Below are positions 23,920-36,358 of a DNA stretch of 64,000 nucleotides, piece after piece. The stretch covers positions 181,831,517-181,895,516 of the forward strand of contig CAKMRJ010000001.1 in NCBI GenBank assembly GCA_928212115.1, read 5' to 3'. Below the pieces are notes generated by a model. It was not told where the DNA came from. It did not search any database and was given only the letters and a program-made list of their open reading frames with translations. A program made the translations under genes and the position numbers. The stretch's first letter is position 1. The number at the start of each line of letters is the position of its first letter. Origin of the DNA: Lactuca virosa. Lineage: Eukaryota; Streptophyta; Magnoliopsida; Asterales; Asteraceae.

Positions 23920-26054
23920 TGTAACATCCCAAAATCCGGGGCCAAAAATTTCACTTATGGTTAGGTGATTTATAAAATGGTTCATCAAAACGTTGCCACA
24001 ATCATGTCAATACATAAAACTATAATATCATGTCTCAAAACCAAATCATCTGGAATAACAAAATATCAGAGTACAATCCCAGAAAACTCTAAGCGGAAAT
24101 CATATGTGTGCGTGTGTGATGCGCTGCTACACCGCTGGCTCCTTCCCCTTGGACGAAGAGGTACCTGAAACCAAAACTGAAACTGTAAGCACAAAGCTTA
24201 GTGAGTTCCCCCATCATACCACATACCATACGATAACCTAGCATACATACTGTCGGGCAATTTTGGGGCGCCCGTCCTACCCATGTCAAGCCATTCTGGG
24301 GTGCTGACCTACCCATGTCAAGCCATTCTGGGGTGCTAACCTACCCATGTCAAGCTATTATGGGGTGCTGACCTACCCATGTCAAGCTATTATGGGGTGC
24401 TGACCTACCCTCCAGTCTATCTGAACCGAACTCGGGGACTATTTCACCCCTACTACTAACACATAATATCATATCATAATCATGTTGTCAGACATATCGG
24501 GGGTGTCCGACCTACCCATTGGTCCTAGCGACCGAATCGGGGACTAGTCCCCTTCTACTGATACTATCTCACATAACGTAGTAACTGGCAAACTAGCATA
24601 CTCACATATCTAACAAACTAGCATACTCACATATCCAACAATAACAGACCAGACAATTATCACAGAGATAATCATCCCAACTATCAATCACTAGTGGGCC
24701 GGCCTTGTTGCCTTAGACCCACTTCTACTAGAAGGTAACTCACCTCGATGTGGCGTAGTATTTGAACTGTCCTCAGCGTGAAGGTCGGCTCTCTTCGACT
24801 CCTCAATCCCTACACGACAACCCTCAAGTTATCAAACAGAACATGCAACCCTAACCAGGGTCAATACCCAAAACCAGGAAAAGTCAACATTGGTCAAAGT
24901 CAACACCCAGTTGACCTGACTCGCCGAGTTGTTCTACCAACTCGTCGAGTCCATGCCCCACTAACCCGATCCAACCCCGACCTCAAACCATCGGGACCAT
25001 CTTCATCCGACTCGCCGAGTTCTTCCTTGAACTCGACGGGCTCATCTCCCTCATAAGAATGTGTTCGGTCTACGACTCGTCGACTTGTATAAACAACTCG
25101 TCGAGTCCATCTTCAAATATTAGGATATTGCCTTGGACTCGTCGAGCCTGTTCATACACTCGTCGAGTCCCATGATTCCCAGTTCCCTTTTCGCGTCTAA
25201 ACATCTACGGGACTTTCCTCCCTAACAACTGGCCCATCCACAGAAAGGATTTGGTGGTCATTACACCGCGACTCGCCGAGTCCCAAGAACAACTCGGCGA
25301 GTCCATCCTTGACCAACACTATACAGTCGATTTAGATGAGCCTTAACACCTCAAAACCATAGATCTGGCCCCTTAATGTCCATTTCATACGTAAAGCTCC
25401 AAACTTGGTGTACATGCATGGGGGCTTTGGCTCAAAAATCCATAAAAGGTGCTCTACAAAATGCATGAGGCTCTCATGGCCATAAAGTTGGCACCTTTAT
25501 GCCATGAGACCCTGCCAATGACTCAGATCTGAAGTCAAGACCTCATATAACACTCCATAAATCTGAATATGGCTTGGAAAGCCCTAAATGTGCCCAAAAC
25601 CAAAGTCGAAAGATGAATAAGCACATAGAAGACCAAGACATGGGCATTTTACCTTCATTGAGCTGAAAATGGAACTAGATCCCTGAATCTCTAAGCCCCA
25701 ACTCGAACTCTAAAGCTTCTTTCTTCTTCTCCAAGCTACACAAACCACCAAATGTACCAAAATGGCCTTAGAACACACAAAAACGGCTAGGGTTTCGTTA
25801 CACAGCTTTCTGGGAGTGATAAGGGCGATGGAGGTTGATATAAGGTGTTTAAATAGGGTGTAAACGCTCAGATTTAGGGTTTTACTTAACCAGCACCTAC
25901 TCGCCGAGTCAGTATTCCGACTCGTCGAGTAGGTCACTTAAACTGTCCGCGGATCTCGACTCTACTCGATGAGTTGGGCCTCCAACTCGTCGAGTCCCAG
26001 AGAAAAACACAAGAATTGCTTGAATTAACTACGTACGAGGAATCGGGTGTTACA
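23920..26054 (-). repeat. G2 5' LTR
   Basis: It starts TGTAACATCCC and ends GGGTGTTACA, 2135 bp, near-identical along its length to 16292-18471 apart from small indels and point changes. The main difference seen is a missing roughly 40-bp stretch after 24980. It carries the 32-bp x4 array at 24277-24404. The TAACT target copy follows at 26055-26059. Confidence 0.96.
25847..25858 (-). promoter_or_regulatory. G2 5' LTR TATA box (predicted)
   Basis: The minus strand reads CCCTATTTAAAC. Palindromic ACTCGNCGAGT motifs cluster just upstream (25899-25998), as in the other copy. Confidence 0.55.
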
Positions 26055-26089
26055 TAACTCTCCCTACTTCATTCATAGCTTTAATACCA
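26055..26089 (-). pseudogene. gag: Copia-1 gag start codons and primer-binding site
   Basis: The minus strand at 26089-26078 reads TGGTATTAAAGC, a one-change tRNA-Met primer site. One base later comes ATG (26076-26074), coding MNEVGRV. With one TAACT copy removed, the frame passes without a break into KIQKFDAHDF at 16286. Gag therefore begins almost on the primer site. Confidence 0.75.
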
Positions 26090-26092
26090 GTT

Positions 26093-26237
26093 TGTTGGGA
26101 ATTCAATAAAACAAGTTAAACACTTCAAAGAAATAATAAAAGAATTTAATAAAACACACGCTGTAACTATTCAATAACTAAAAAAATGAACACAATATTT
26201 AACTTGGTTCGGTGAATCGGACCTATGTACACGGGTA

Positions 26238-26275
<38 letters not shown>

Positions 26276-27006
26276 TTATAAAGTTGCACCTCATTTAAGA
26301 AGCAAAAGAATCTTTACTGCTTACAAACTTCTCTAAAAAATATGCTCTCAACCTCATAATAATCGTACTTTTCAATGTGCTTACATAAAACTAATGCACG
26401 GAATAATTATGGGGTATGTGCCTATTTATAGGCAAGAATAAGAAACCCTAATTCTAGTGGGTCAGGCCCATCTATAATTAGAAAATGAAGAGAATGTCTT
26501 AATTTTCAACCACTCACAAGACACCATGAAACTGCTTCTAGAATCTTCAACCTTGACGGATGTGCATGACCACCTGCCATGTACTTAAAAGCCCATCCAG
26601 CCTTCCCCATCACATCATATGTGTTTTTATAGCTCCAATAGGAGGTATTTTGATGATCATGAGTGAATTCAACATAAGGGAGCACATTCAACTCCAGGGA
26701 GCGCATGTTGATAAGGCAAGAGTTCATTATGATGACCTTGAGCACATTCAACAAAACATTACATCCATAGGAGCATAGTTGGACGCTCAAGAATGTATAT
26801 GGTTGAAGTTGGAGCGTATTTTCCAATGCTCCAACTCTAAACCAAAAGATTCAGCTCTTTCCCAATATCTTTTTACTTCAAATTCTTTTGAATAATTAAG
26901 AAGATTCCTCTTAATTGAAAGATTAAAAGGCTACCAAACAGTCTTTTAGCATCAATTCCCCAAAATGAGCACTTTGTCTGTTTAAAGGGAGCATTCTCGC
27001 ACAATG
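26093..27006 (-). repeat. Copia-1 5' LTR, larger part
   Basis: The left end TGTTGGGAATTC is three bases from the primer site. It contains a (GA)n tract at 26241-26271 and a TATA box, CCTATAAATAGG, at 26421-26432 on the minus strand. The U3 part has many GAGCAC-like words and ends inside a 19-bp minisatellite where element B entered (27006/27007). The rest is 45292-45444, ending CCAACA, which complements the TGTTGG start. Total length would be about 1.06 kb. Confidence 0.75.
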
Positions 27007-29147
27007 TGTCACACCCCCGGCCAAGACGGAACATGCCGGGAGGATGCATCAAAGATAAACTAAATATATAGTAGAAGTACACCACTAAACAAAATAGCAT
27101 TTGTATTCCATCAATAAGTTTGAATACAGGGTTCTTACAGATAATAATAGTAGAGTAGTTGCATTAAACAGGTATAAAGATAACAAAAACTAGATAGCTC
27201 GGTCATCTATAATCCATGACCAATCTTCTCTATGAACACTTGTCTAATGATCCCCTGAGAATACATGTAAGTTTGAGGTTTAACACAAAGGTTGGTGAGT
27301 GTCACAGGTTTTCTAAAATAATGATACTTTTAATATGATCTAAAATGAATTGCCCTTGTTGTAAGTAAAACTGTGTTTGGAAAAGTTTGATAAACGATAG
27401 AAATCTGAACTGTGGTTTCTAGATAATGAAATCTAGTTAAGGTTAATAGTAACAAAGTTTTACGGATAACGGATAAACAAACATACGGATATACGGATAA
27501 AGTTATTTGCCAAGGTTGTACTTAACAACCACATATACGGATAAACGGATGGAAGACAAGTATATTTGATAAGCGCAAACGTAAAGTGTACAATACTTGT
27601 TTTAAATAGTTGATAAAACTTAGGGTAGTATACACAAGCACATGTATGATCCTAAGATACAATTTCTATAATTTGTATAAATATATAAACTTATATATTT
27701 TTGTGTATGTATGAGGTATTATAAAACTACCAAGTTCATAACTGTGTATACAGTCATAGCACATTTTTAGCCGAAATGTATATGTTATTTTTATTAGTTG
27801 TATTATTTTAACAACATAACTTATTTAAATATTGATGTTTAGAACGATTTTGTTTACTTATAACATATAAGTATTTAAACAAATATTTCACAAGCTAAAA
27901 ATGTGTTTACACAAAATAATGATAATTCATGTGTATTTTGTATGATAAATATTACTTAGTACACGTACTACCATGTATAGAGGAGGGCCAGACATGAAAC
28001 ACCGGAGGGCAGGACCATTTTAGCATTTAAGTCATTCTGAAATCAACAATCCTATGTGGCCCTTCAAACCAGATTCCCCGTACCGTAAGTAGTAGAGTAG
28101 TAAATAATACTTTTTTGTGATTTATATTGCATAAAAATGATAATGTTGTTTGGATAAACAAAGCATTTGGGCACATGTATATATAGTACAAGTAGTACAT
28201 GTATCCCCCCCCCCAAAAAAAAAAAATATGTAAAAGTAGGGCCATAACACTCACCTTAAAGTGCGATTAACAATTTATTTTTGAGAATGGATGCGAGAAG
28301 GTGGGGATGTATTGTCGTGAACGCCGTATTCCGAGGTAATTTAGTTTCCTAAGGAAATAATATCATAAATTAATATGTCGAAGTGATTGGGTATTTTGAC
28401 TAAATATAAAGACTTATTAATTTTCCAAGTTTTATTATTTCAAAATTTATTTAAATAATTAATTTAAATAAATTTTATGTAATTAAATCCAAAATTTATT
28501 TAATTCAAAATGTAATTAATATTTTCTAAAAAAGTTAATAATCCAATGTTTTATTTAATCTAAAATAGATTAACAAATCAAACAATATATACATATATAT
28601 AAAAATTATAAATAAATTTATTACACATTTTATTAAGCTTGGGTTAAATTGAAAAGGCTTTTCCAAAATGGGGGTAGTTTTGGACATTTTATTTTATGTT
28701 TCATGGACTTGGGATCATCAGGAAAATAGATTTAATGAATGAGGGGCTAAAGCTGGGCAAATTCGAATTTCAGGGACTGTATCTAGATAATTTGTATTTA
28801 AGTTTGATTACACAGGAGGTGGCAACCTCCTGCGTTTACTTCTTTCGTGTACATGATCGCAACAACAAAAAAATATATACATTGGCCATGTGGTTTTGAG
28901 TATGGAACTCGACTGGAACATTATTGTGCACAAATGGTTTAGGAGGACTTACGGTGGAGGTGAAGGTCGTATAGGGGTGGTGACCGACTGTTAGTAGCAG
29001 CGGCAGGAGGGTGGCGATGGTGGCAGGAGGCCACTCTGGTGGTCTTCTACTGCCTTTTCCTTGCTTATTTCATTGGTTTTCGATGGAGGGGAGGTGAAGG
29101 GATCTTTGGGGATCGAAATCAAATGCAGCCATGAGTTGGAGGTGGGG
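27007..29147 (-). repeat. Element B 3' LTR, left part
   Basis: It starts TGTCACACCCCCGGCC and aligns base by base with 41960-44092. A C-rich run is at about 28205-28214. The short TA run at 28582-28600 corresponds to the expanded (TA)n in the other LTR. It is interrupted at 29148 by element C. Small open frames here (28027-28254, 28696-28899) are accidental. Confidence 0.93.
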
Positions 29148-31658
29148 TGTGAGAACTGTAGAAATTTGGATCGGGCAACGTATAATTATGTGTAATTTAG
29201 AAACCACATCACAACATTGTTGTAATAAACATTTGAAAAGTCTGTATTGAATTTTAATTTGCATTCAGAATGTCTAGAGTTGCTTTGGAAGTGTTTAAGT
29301 TGGACAAAGATGCCCTAAAGGAGAGAAGTCTCGCAAGCGAGAACTCCCCTCCCTCAGACCGAAAACCTCGCACCTACATTTCTCGGTTGGAACCGAGAAC
29401 CTAGTTCTCGGCCTCATTGGACCGAAATCTCGGTGGCACTAACAAACCGAAAACCTCCTCCTCCGTATTGGGGATTTCGGTAGGGTGGGAAAACCGAAAC
29501 TTTGACCTAGTGACTTGACCTCCCAACTTTACACGCTTTTATCCACCAAGCCTCCATGCAAAACATGCAATTATCCCCCAAACAACCATGCAACCCAAGC
29601 CATTACCCCACAAGTATCCATCTTATTCATGCTATTACTCAACAAATAACAATGCAAACATCCCCTCCCCTCCCTCTTTAAATTTCGGCCAAATCCCCGT
29701 CCTCCCATCATCATTTTTTTCATTTCTTCATCTTCTTCACATTCTTCATCCCTCCTTCAAGAACACTTCATTTGCTTTCAAGGATACTTCTTCATAAGTT
29801 GGTTCTTAGATTTTGGTAAGATTTTTTTTATAAATATAGTGTTTTTATACACATTCATACTAGTTTTGTTACATTTACACACATTTATATGTGTTATTAT
29901 CCATAGGGTAATACGATCTTCAAGTGTTCTAAGCTTGAGGATCTTCATCTTCATCTCTTTATCCACTAAGAAATCCACTCAAGGTAAGTTCATACCCCTT
30001 CATTTTCGAGTTTTTCCAAGTTTTTAGGGGGGGGGGGAATACAAGTAAACAAATCTTATTTAGATGATCTAAAGGCTTTGCAAACTAAAAATACAAGTTA
30101 TGTCACTAAAACATATCTAACCTTAAAAATCAGCTTTCTACAGAAACGTTGTGGTCTGTTCACCGACTGTTTTTCCCTATTTAAACTTCATATATTTCAA
30201 AACTGTTCCATATACAAATATTTCAGATCTATACCTTTTGAAGGACTACTCGCACGCATTCATACAATTTGTCTACAATTTATGGTGATTTTTACAAAAC
30301 TGTCTATCATTTCAGAACATTTTCGGACCAGTCTGTAAAAATGAATGTTTTCACTCTGGTTAGGAACCACTTAAGGTTAGGGAAAAATATTACGGACAAA
30401 TTAGGCTCTTTTTGTAAGCTCTGAGAGTTTACGGATCTAGATTTCGACTTACGATGATTTTTCTATAATTTTTCTAAAAACATAGACAGTAAAGTCAAAA
30501 ACTAGAAATTGTCTTTATCATACTAAATGTTTTTTATACTTGTGTTTGGATGTAAGTTTATATGTTATAATATTTTAAAACATCTAGACATGATAACTTA
30601 CATGTATTTATATATTTGATTATACAAATGGACTTAACAAAACATTCATAATAAACTATAATTGGTGTAATTTATGAGTCACAAATACTACTTTATCTTT
30701 TCGGACGAACCATATAATTATTCAAAAGTATAATTATCTCATTTTACAATAAAAAGGAGTCATAGTTCACATAAATCTGTTGATGCTCTTGTGAGGCATT
30801 CGTTTCACCGTACCTACCTAGTGTACACCATAAGTCCTGCATTATAACCAGAGTCTCCTGGAGGGAGAGCGAGATAGTTGTTTATAGATCTATACAGGAT
30901 TGACAACCCCACACCTCAGATGTTCGATGCAGTTAGACCGACAAGTCTAGGGTGACAAATGTCTACCAGCTCCGACGCCTGAAGCATGTCGTTCAGGCAT
31001 ATCAGTCACATTAGCATGGTTATAATAACTCACATAGGAATTAACCAAACTACTCGGTTTACGGGGTAACTTACACTTCATTAGTTTTATTAAAAGATAA
31101 AACTACATACTATTTTCTCAGTACAACATTACTCACATTCTTGGTCTTAGGGTTTAAGACTATAGTTTATATTTACGAAAATATTGGATTTTCGGGTAAC
31201 ATACATTGTCACTTTACAAGGAAAAGATACAAAGGAAATACATGCATTTTAGTCTTGGGTATAAGACTTGCAACTCGTTTTTAAAGAAAATATCAGATTT
31301 TCTAGAAGTGTACAAAACCATTTTTACACGAGACATTTACAAACTCTTCTTCATACAAAATGCTTATGAACTCACCAACTTAATTGTTGACACTTTTCAA
31401 AATCACTCGTATTCTCAGGAATTCAGTAACAGGTAATCACGAGAAATTTGGAGGATAGAATGTCGTCACATCACTTCCTTCATTTTTGTCACATGCATCT
31501 GATGTCATGTAAACAATATTTGAACACAATGTAAACTTATTAAACATTCAATGTAATGGTTGTGATGCTATGTTTCATTTATATCCAATTGTTATGATAC
31601 TGTACATGAAGTCATCCGCCCTCGGACTTTTCCACAGTTCTGATCCGGTGGTGTGACA
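29148..31658 (+). repeat. Element C 5' LTR
   Basis: It starts TGTGAGAACTG and ends GATCCGGTGGTGTGACA, followed by the primer site. It contains self-complementary CCGAGAAC/GTTCTCGG and CCGAAA words (29330-29510), a G9 tract at about 30028 and the block ACTCACCAAC...TATTCTCAGG (31371-31421). A possible TATA-like TCTTTAAATT is near 29674. Length 2511 bp. Confidence 0.88.
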
Positions 31659-31661
31659 GAT

Positions 31662-31673
31662 TGGTATCAGAGC
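31662..31673 (+). other. Element C primer-binding site (tRNA-iMet)
   Basis: TGGTATCAGAGC starts three bases after the LTR end. Confidence 0.96.
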
Positions 31674-31926
31674 ATTGTTTATAGTGAACTAAGTATATCA
31701 AACCACATAAGATATACAACTATAAATACAATGGGGCTAAATTACTATGAATAAGAAGTATACTACGAAAATATAATAAGTATTTTATAAAAGTATACAT
31801 ACATGCATACATACTAGGGCAGTGTCATAATAAGAACCATATAAAAGTATTTAGATAAGTTGGACACTACGGTTGAGCCTGAATAGATATGTAATCATAT
31901 ATGGGATAAATATAGCCTGATCAACT

Positions 31927-33400
31927 ATGTTTATACGAGATACGACCACATTTGGCATGCACCCAGTACACCATGTTTCGGGCCCCAGCACCCTCACAAA
32001 TCAAGCATTACCTCTGGATGTACCACAAATGGACCATTTGAACAATCAGGTTCGGGATCTCCATCACGAGGTAATAGAGATCGATGGCGAAGCCCGGAAC
32101 ACGACAATACGAATTCAACGCATCCACGAGGGACAAGAACGCCATGTGGGCGTCATGCTAAATCAACAAGCAGGGTAGGACGACATTACAGACCACCTAC
32201 ACTCCTTAGAGGAGGAGATGGCCGCTTTGGGACAACAATTTCCTGCAGCTGAAACTAGGGCAGCCATAGCAGAACAAAGAGCAGAAGAAGCCACTCGCGA
32301 GATGTGTGAGATGGCGGGACACCTTGAGCGTCATTTTGGTATATGAAGGACTAGTATAGCTTAGTGAGTTAAGTGGTTACACTACTCATACTAAGGGTCA
32401 ATCTTAATGTATCTCTTATCCCAACTAGTAGTAATGAATCAAGCGAGGTACGCCCTCCAAAATCAATGTAACTCGGATCAACTTAATGTTTCAATGTCTA
32501 TGTCCTATTTGGGATAACTTAACATTTGTGCAATACCTACTATTACTTATTACCATACGTATATTATGATCAGGTTGGTCGAAACATTTGGGAAACATAC
32601 AGCAAAACATGTAGTTATACATATATAAATATAAATGTAGATGGGATACTACCAGCGACGACCATAGTTACTTACGAAATCGTTTCGATACAACAGAATC
32701 ATGCCGCGACGCGAAAATAGCCAGCATACCGGCGCAACACTAGTCCTATGAATGTACCCCGCTACATTCCAAGCCGCTGTAACAGCCGTCATGACGGCCG
32801 TTATGGCAGAACTTAGCACTAACAACACAAACGGGAACGGGAACGGTGTCGACAGCTCCAATCACGGTAACAACCAAGAACACCAACGAGTGGGTTCTTG
32901 CAAGGACACCGCAAATGACGAACCTAAGAACTCCCATGACAATGGGGGAGTACTACCCAAGAAACGAAAGTTCTGGCATAAGAAAAATGGTCGTCCAACT
33001 CAAGGACCTACCAAAAGACAACCAACTGTGGCAGCTCATACCACCACTACCGTCCCTACTGCCTTAGTACCGACAGAACCATACGCTGGGAACTTCCCTA
33101 AATGCGACAAGTGTAACTTCCATCACTTCGGATCCTACCGAAAGTTGCATTGCAATAATTGCAACAGAAAGGGGCATACCGTCTGTCACTGTAAGACGTC
33201 AACACAACAAACTACCCAAGCCGCAAATGCTAGGATGGGTCAGACTTGTTACAGATGTGGATAAATAGGGCATTTCAAGAGGGAGTGCCCAAAAGTCAAT
33301 AACAACAACGCTGGAGGCATGGGAAGAGTTTCAACAACGAGGCTTGAGGAAGCAACAGGGGACCTCACTGTGATTACCGGTACATTTCATCCACAAATAA
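31927..33400 (+). pseudogene. gag: Element C gag
   Basis: The first part (31927-32178) is open for 83 codons, with a coiled-coil-like MDHLNNQVRDLHHEVIEIDG, then breaks up; most of the capsid core between 32340 and 32750 is missing or unreadable. From 32752 a 170-codon frame holds a basic linker (KKRKFWHKKNGRP) and the nucleocapsid CDKCNFHH...CNNCNRKGHTVCHC. After a TAA at 33262 it continues IGHFKREC, completing a second knuckle. Confidence 0.8.
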
Positions 33401-34140
33401 ATCATATACATACATACTTTACGATAGTGGTGCGGAGAGAAGCTTTGTGAACCATAAATTTGAACATTTCCTCAAACAAAAACCTTAAACACTTAATGAA
33501 ACGCTTACCGCATAAATAGCTAGGAGAAGAACTGAAACCACCAACGACACATACCTAGTATGAACTCTAACTCTAAACAAACATTCTTTCTAAATCGACT
33601 TAATACCATCAATAATAGGAAGCTTCGCGCAACCCTTTACACATTTGGTTAAATCCCCATCATACCAAATGATATGAAAAGGTCGTTCGATTTGACTTAC
33701 CAAATAGCAAAACCCTTGCCATATATGACGACAAATCTAACACAAACCTCCGAATTGTACCTTGCATCAATGATCACAAGTACCTATGCAAAATATATCA
33801 TGCTCTTTCTTTGCCCACAATAGAAATAAGGAACAAAAGGTGATGGACCTCAAGGATATTCCCGAAGTCTGGAACTTTACCGATGTATTCCCAGAAGAAC
33901 TTTCGGGAATACCATCCGTACTCCGAGTCGAGTTCAAAATCGACTAAATCCCTGGAGCCACCCCCATAGCCAAACCCCCATATTGCTTAGCGTCAATATT
34001 GTTCGTAAAGAAGAAATACGGATCATTCCGCATGTGCGTGGACTGTCAAGAGCAGAACGCACTAACCATCATGACCAGATACCCCCTATCCTGTATCGAC
34101 GACCCGTCCAACTAAATTCAAGGAATGAGCTTTTCTACAG
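33401..34140 (+). pseudogene. pol: Element C protease and N-terminal reverse transcriptase
   Basis: The protease shows LYDSGAERSFVNHKFE (33415-33462), with the catalytic DSG intact, followed by decay. The reverse transcriptase start is visible as VFPEELSGIPSVLRVEF (about 33880) and LFVKKKYGSFRMCVDC (about 34000). The palm and catalytic FIDD region are absent because a deletion joins this segment to RNase H near 34140-34190. Confidence 0.78.
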
Positions 34141-34189
34141 AAGGCTGGTCCAAGGTCAGAATAACTCCAGCTCAGAGTTCCAGGAGAAG

Positions 34190-34790
34190 ATACCCCCGAG
34201 ACAACTTAAGACTCATCAGATCAACTACACCACACACGACCTCGAACTAGGAACATTGATATTTTCCCAGGAGATCTGGAGACACTACCTGACCATAAGA
34301 GCCTATGACACATCCTCAATCAAAAGGAATATAACATGAGATAAAAATAAGGGGTGAAACTGCTAAAAGACTACGAATTTGGAATTCGCTATCACCCGGG
34401 CAAGGTCAACGTTGTAACAGACGCACTAAGTCGGAAGGAATACTTAGGCCGCCAATTAAAATCATTGACTATGACCATCCATTCACACCTGTCCACGCAG
34501 ATCAAGGAAGTGCAACTTGAATCCTTGAAACCTGAGAATATCGCAGGTGAAGCCTTACGGGGAACGGATAAAAACCTCAAGGTCAAGAATGATGGAGGTC
34601 GTTACCTCGTGGGCCGAACCTAGACACCGAGATTCGGCGGGTACAGAGAAGTTGTCATGAATGAGGCTCACAAGACCGAATACTTCATTCATCCCGGTTC
34701 AGACAAGATGTATCAGGACCTCAAGAAACTTTATTGATGGTCAAACATGAAGACATAAATCGATACCCATGTGGGTAAGTGCCTGACTTA
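34190..34790 (+). pseudogene. pol: Element C RNase H end and integrase zinc region
   Basis: The readable order is RQLKTHQINYTTHDLELGTL, WRHYL, then in another frame KLLKDYEFGIRYHPGKVNVV and TDALSRKEYLG (34354-34440). It continues to the pre-integrase segment with the HPGSDKMY word (about 34690) and VGKCLT at 34775-34790. The catalytic DDE core is missing. Confidence 0.8.
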
Positions 34791-35852
34791 GGGTGGTGGT
34801 GTTTGTGGTTTAGAGTGGTGGTGTTGGTGGTTTAGAGTGTAACCGAGATAGAAAGAGAGAGTGAGAGAGAGAGAGAGGTATAGAGTGAGAGAGAGTGATA
34901 GAAGAAGAAGTGGCTGATGTTGTGAGTGCCTTAGGAGGTTTCTTTGTGCCTCTATTTATAGTAAAGTACACACACTCAAAAACTAGTTGGAGGCATGCCT
35001 GCACCTAGGCATTATGCTCTAAATTTAAGTGTACAAGCCAATGGGTGAAGAGGTCCCATGGAATTGGACAAATATGTGGACAATTCTGATCATTTGGCTC
35101 CTTGGAGCATGTGTGGGCCCCACATGCGGTTATACCCCCCATTAAATGCCAAAAAACACTCCAAACCAGGTGCATTGGGATCCGAAAGTCGATTTTTTTT
35201 TCAAATGTACCGTTATATAGAGTTTAATTCAAGGATTTTGGAACATCAAACGGATTAATTTTTGGAGTTACAGAACTCCGAGAAATTGCGTTTGAAGTTT
35301 TGCATCTAAACTACTTGCGGTGTTCGTTTTCGCGACTTTTGTAAATATTTTTGTTAAAATTATTTCGAGCATGGAATTAAATAATAGACAATAGTCTAAT
35401 TCCAAAAATGTTCTCGGAAATCCCGTCGGCAATGCGTAAGTGTCTCAACGGATCGATTCGTTTTTACGCGATTAAAGAAAAAAAATAGTGTTTTATTGTT
35501 TGTTTTCTTAAAACTGTCGTATGTTTTGCATGCAAACTCCTTTTTGGACGTTCTTTATATTTTCGGAAACAGGGGAACATGTACTAGAATATTTTAATGT
35601 TTTTTTTTTGCTTAAAACTGCTTAATGAAAATTTTCAGTTTTTTAGACGTATTACTAAGGTTACAGTTTGTGCTTTTTGATTCGTTTGACATTTTATACA
35701 TTTGGAAGTATGATATCATCAGGTATCATATAATAGTTGAAATGAACTTATTTATTTTACTTAAGATGCACTAAAACTCAATAAGTCAATTTACAACAAG
35801 ATTCACAGTGAATTGGCCGTCTAATATTAGCCATAAATTTCGGGATGTCACA
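34791..35852 (-). repeat. Element B 3' LTR, right part
   Basis: Sequence collinear with 44246-45291 resumes, including TTTAGAGTGTAACCGAGA, (GA)n-rich DNA at 34850-34895 and the TATA box (CTATAAATAGAGG on the minus strand, 34951-34963). It ends CGGGATGTCACA, the U3 edge. Confidence 0.93.
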
Positions 35853-35865
35853 TTACCTCCCCGTT
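35853..35865 (-). other. Element B polypurine tract
   Basis: The minus strand reads AACGGGGAGGTAA next to the LTR edge, matching the element A tract. Confidence 0.9.
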
Positions 35866-36145
35866 AAAGGAAATTTTGTCCCGAAATTGAGTTCGTACTG
35901 ATAGTACACGGGGTTTTGATGAATCGTAATGTATATTTGTGGTATTTGATCCATGCATGGTCCTTTTATAATCGCCTTGTGTATACAAGTCGTATATAAT
36001 CAAGATTACATAGACGATCGAATAAGTGATTCTACCTTAAGCCCACAACCAAATAAGGAACAGGAAGTAAAGCGGAGTTACAAATCCTAAGTTTATAGAA
36101 TCTTAATTATATACAACCCTAACTTATACACTTAGCAAGCATAGA
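35866..36145 (-). other. Non-coding segment replacing pol in element B
   Basis: Only about 280 bases separate protease from the polypurine tract. Bases 36030-36090 (CCTTAAGCCCACAACCAAAT and following) match two blocks inside the nearby solo LTR (39297-39360 and 39727-39790). An LTR fragment has therefore been captured or left where pol should be. Confidence 0.65.
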
Positions 36146-36358
36146 TTACCAACGAGGGTCCTTAGTTTCTATATGAATGACGTGATTATCCACGGTGAGA
36201 AGGCAATTTGTAAGCATTTCTAAAGTTCTTTCTATTTGGTTGATTGCCATATCTACTGTGTAAGTTTCATTAAGTTTGCAAAATTTATGTTTTGTCATGT
36301 TTCGAAACCTATAGCCAATAAAGCTTTTATCGACACTAGTATCAATTAATATCAAAGC
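36146..36358 (-). pseudogene. Element B protease remnant
   Basis: An open frame of about 70 codons starts MILIDTSVDKSFIGYRFRN. The retropepsin motif DTG/DSG reads DTS, so glycine is lost. It ends in LTVDNHVIHIETKDPRW with no continuation into reverse transcriptase. Confidence 0.72.

Larger units (their letters stand above)
16292..26054 (-). mobile_element. G2: complete Ty3/gypsy element (Tekay-like chromovirus), 9763 bp
   Basis: Two LTRs (16292-18471 and 23920-26054) bound leader, gag, protease, reverse transcriptase, RNase H, integrase and a chromodomain-like tail, all on the minus strand. The 5-bp target duplication TAACT is perfect (16287-16291 and 26055-26059). The LTRs look very similar, so insertion is relatively recent. 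All domains are present, but gag and pol carry several in-frame stops and one frameshift, so movement would need proteins from another copy. It is inserted after codon 7 of the copia-1 gag. Confidence 0.97.
29148..34790 (+). mobile_element. C: truncated Ty3/gypsy element nested in the B 3' LTR
   Basis: The 5' LTR (29148-31658), primer site, gag, protease, a fragment of reverse transcriptase, RNase H and the integrase zinc region follow on the plus strand. The element then stops inside integrase at about 34790, where element B LTR sequence resumes. The 3' LTR is gone, and about 150 bases of B LTR (equivalent to 44093-44245) are gone too. One deletion probably removed both. There is no second target duplication. 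Confidence 0.88.
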
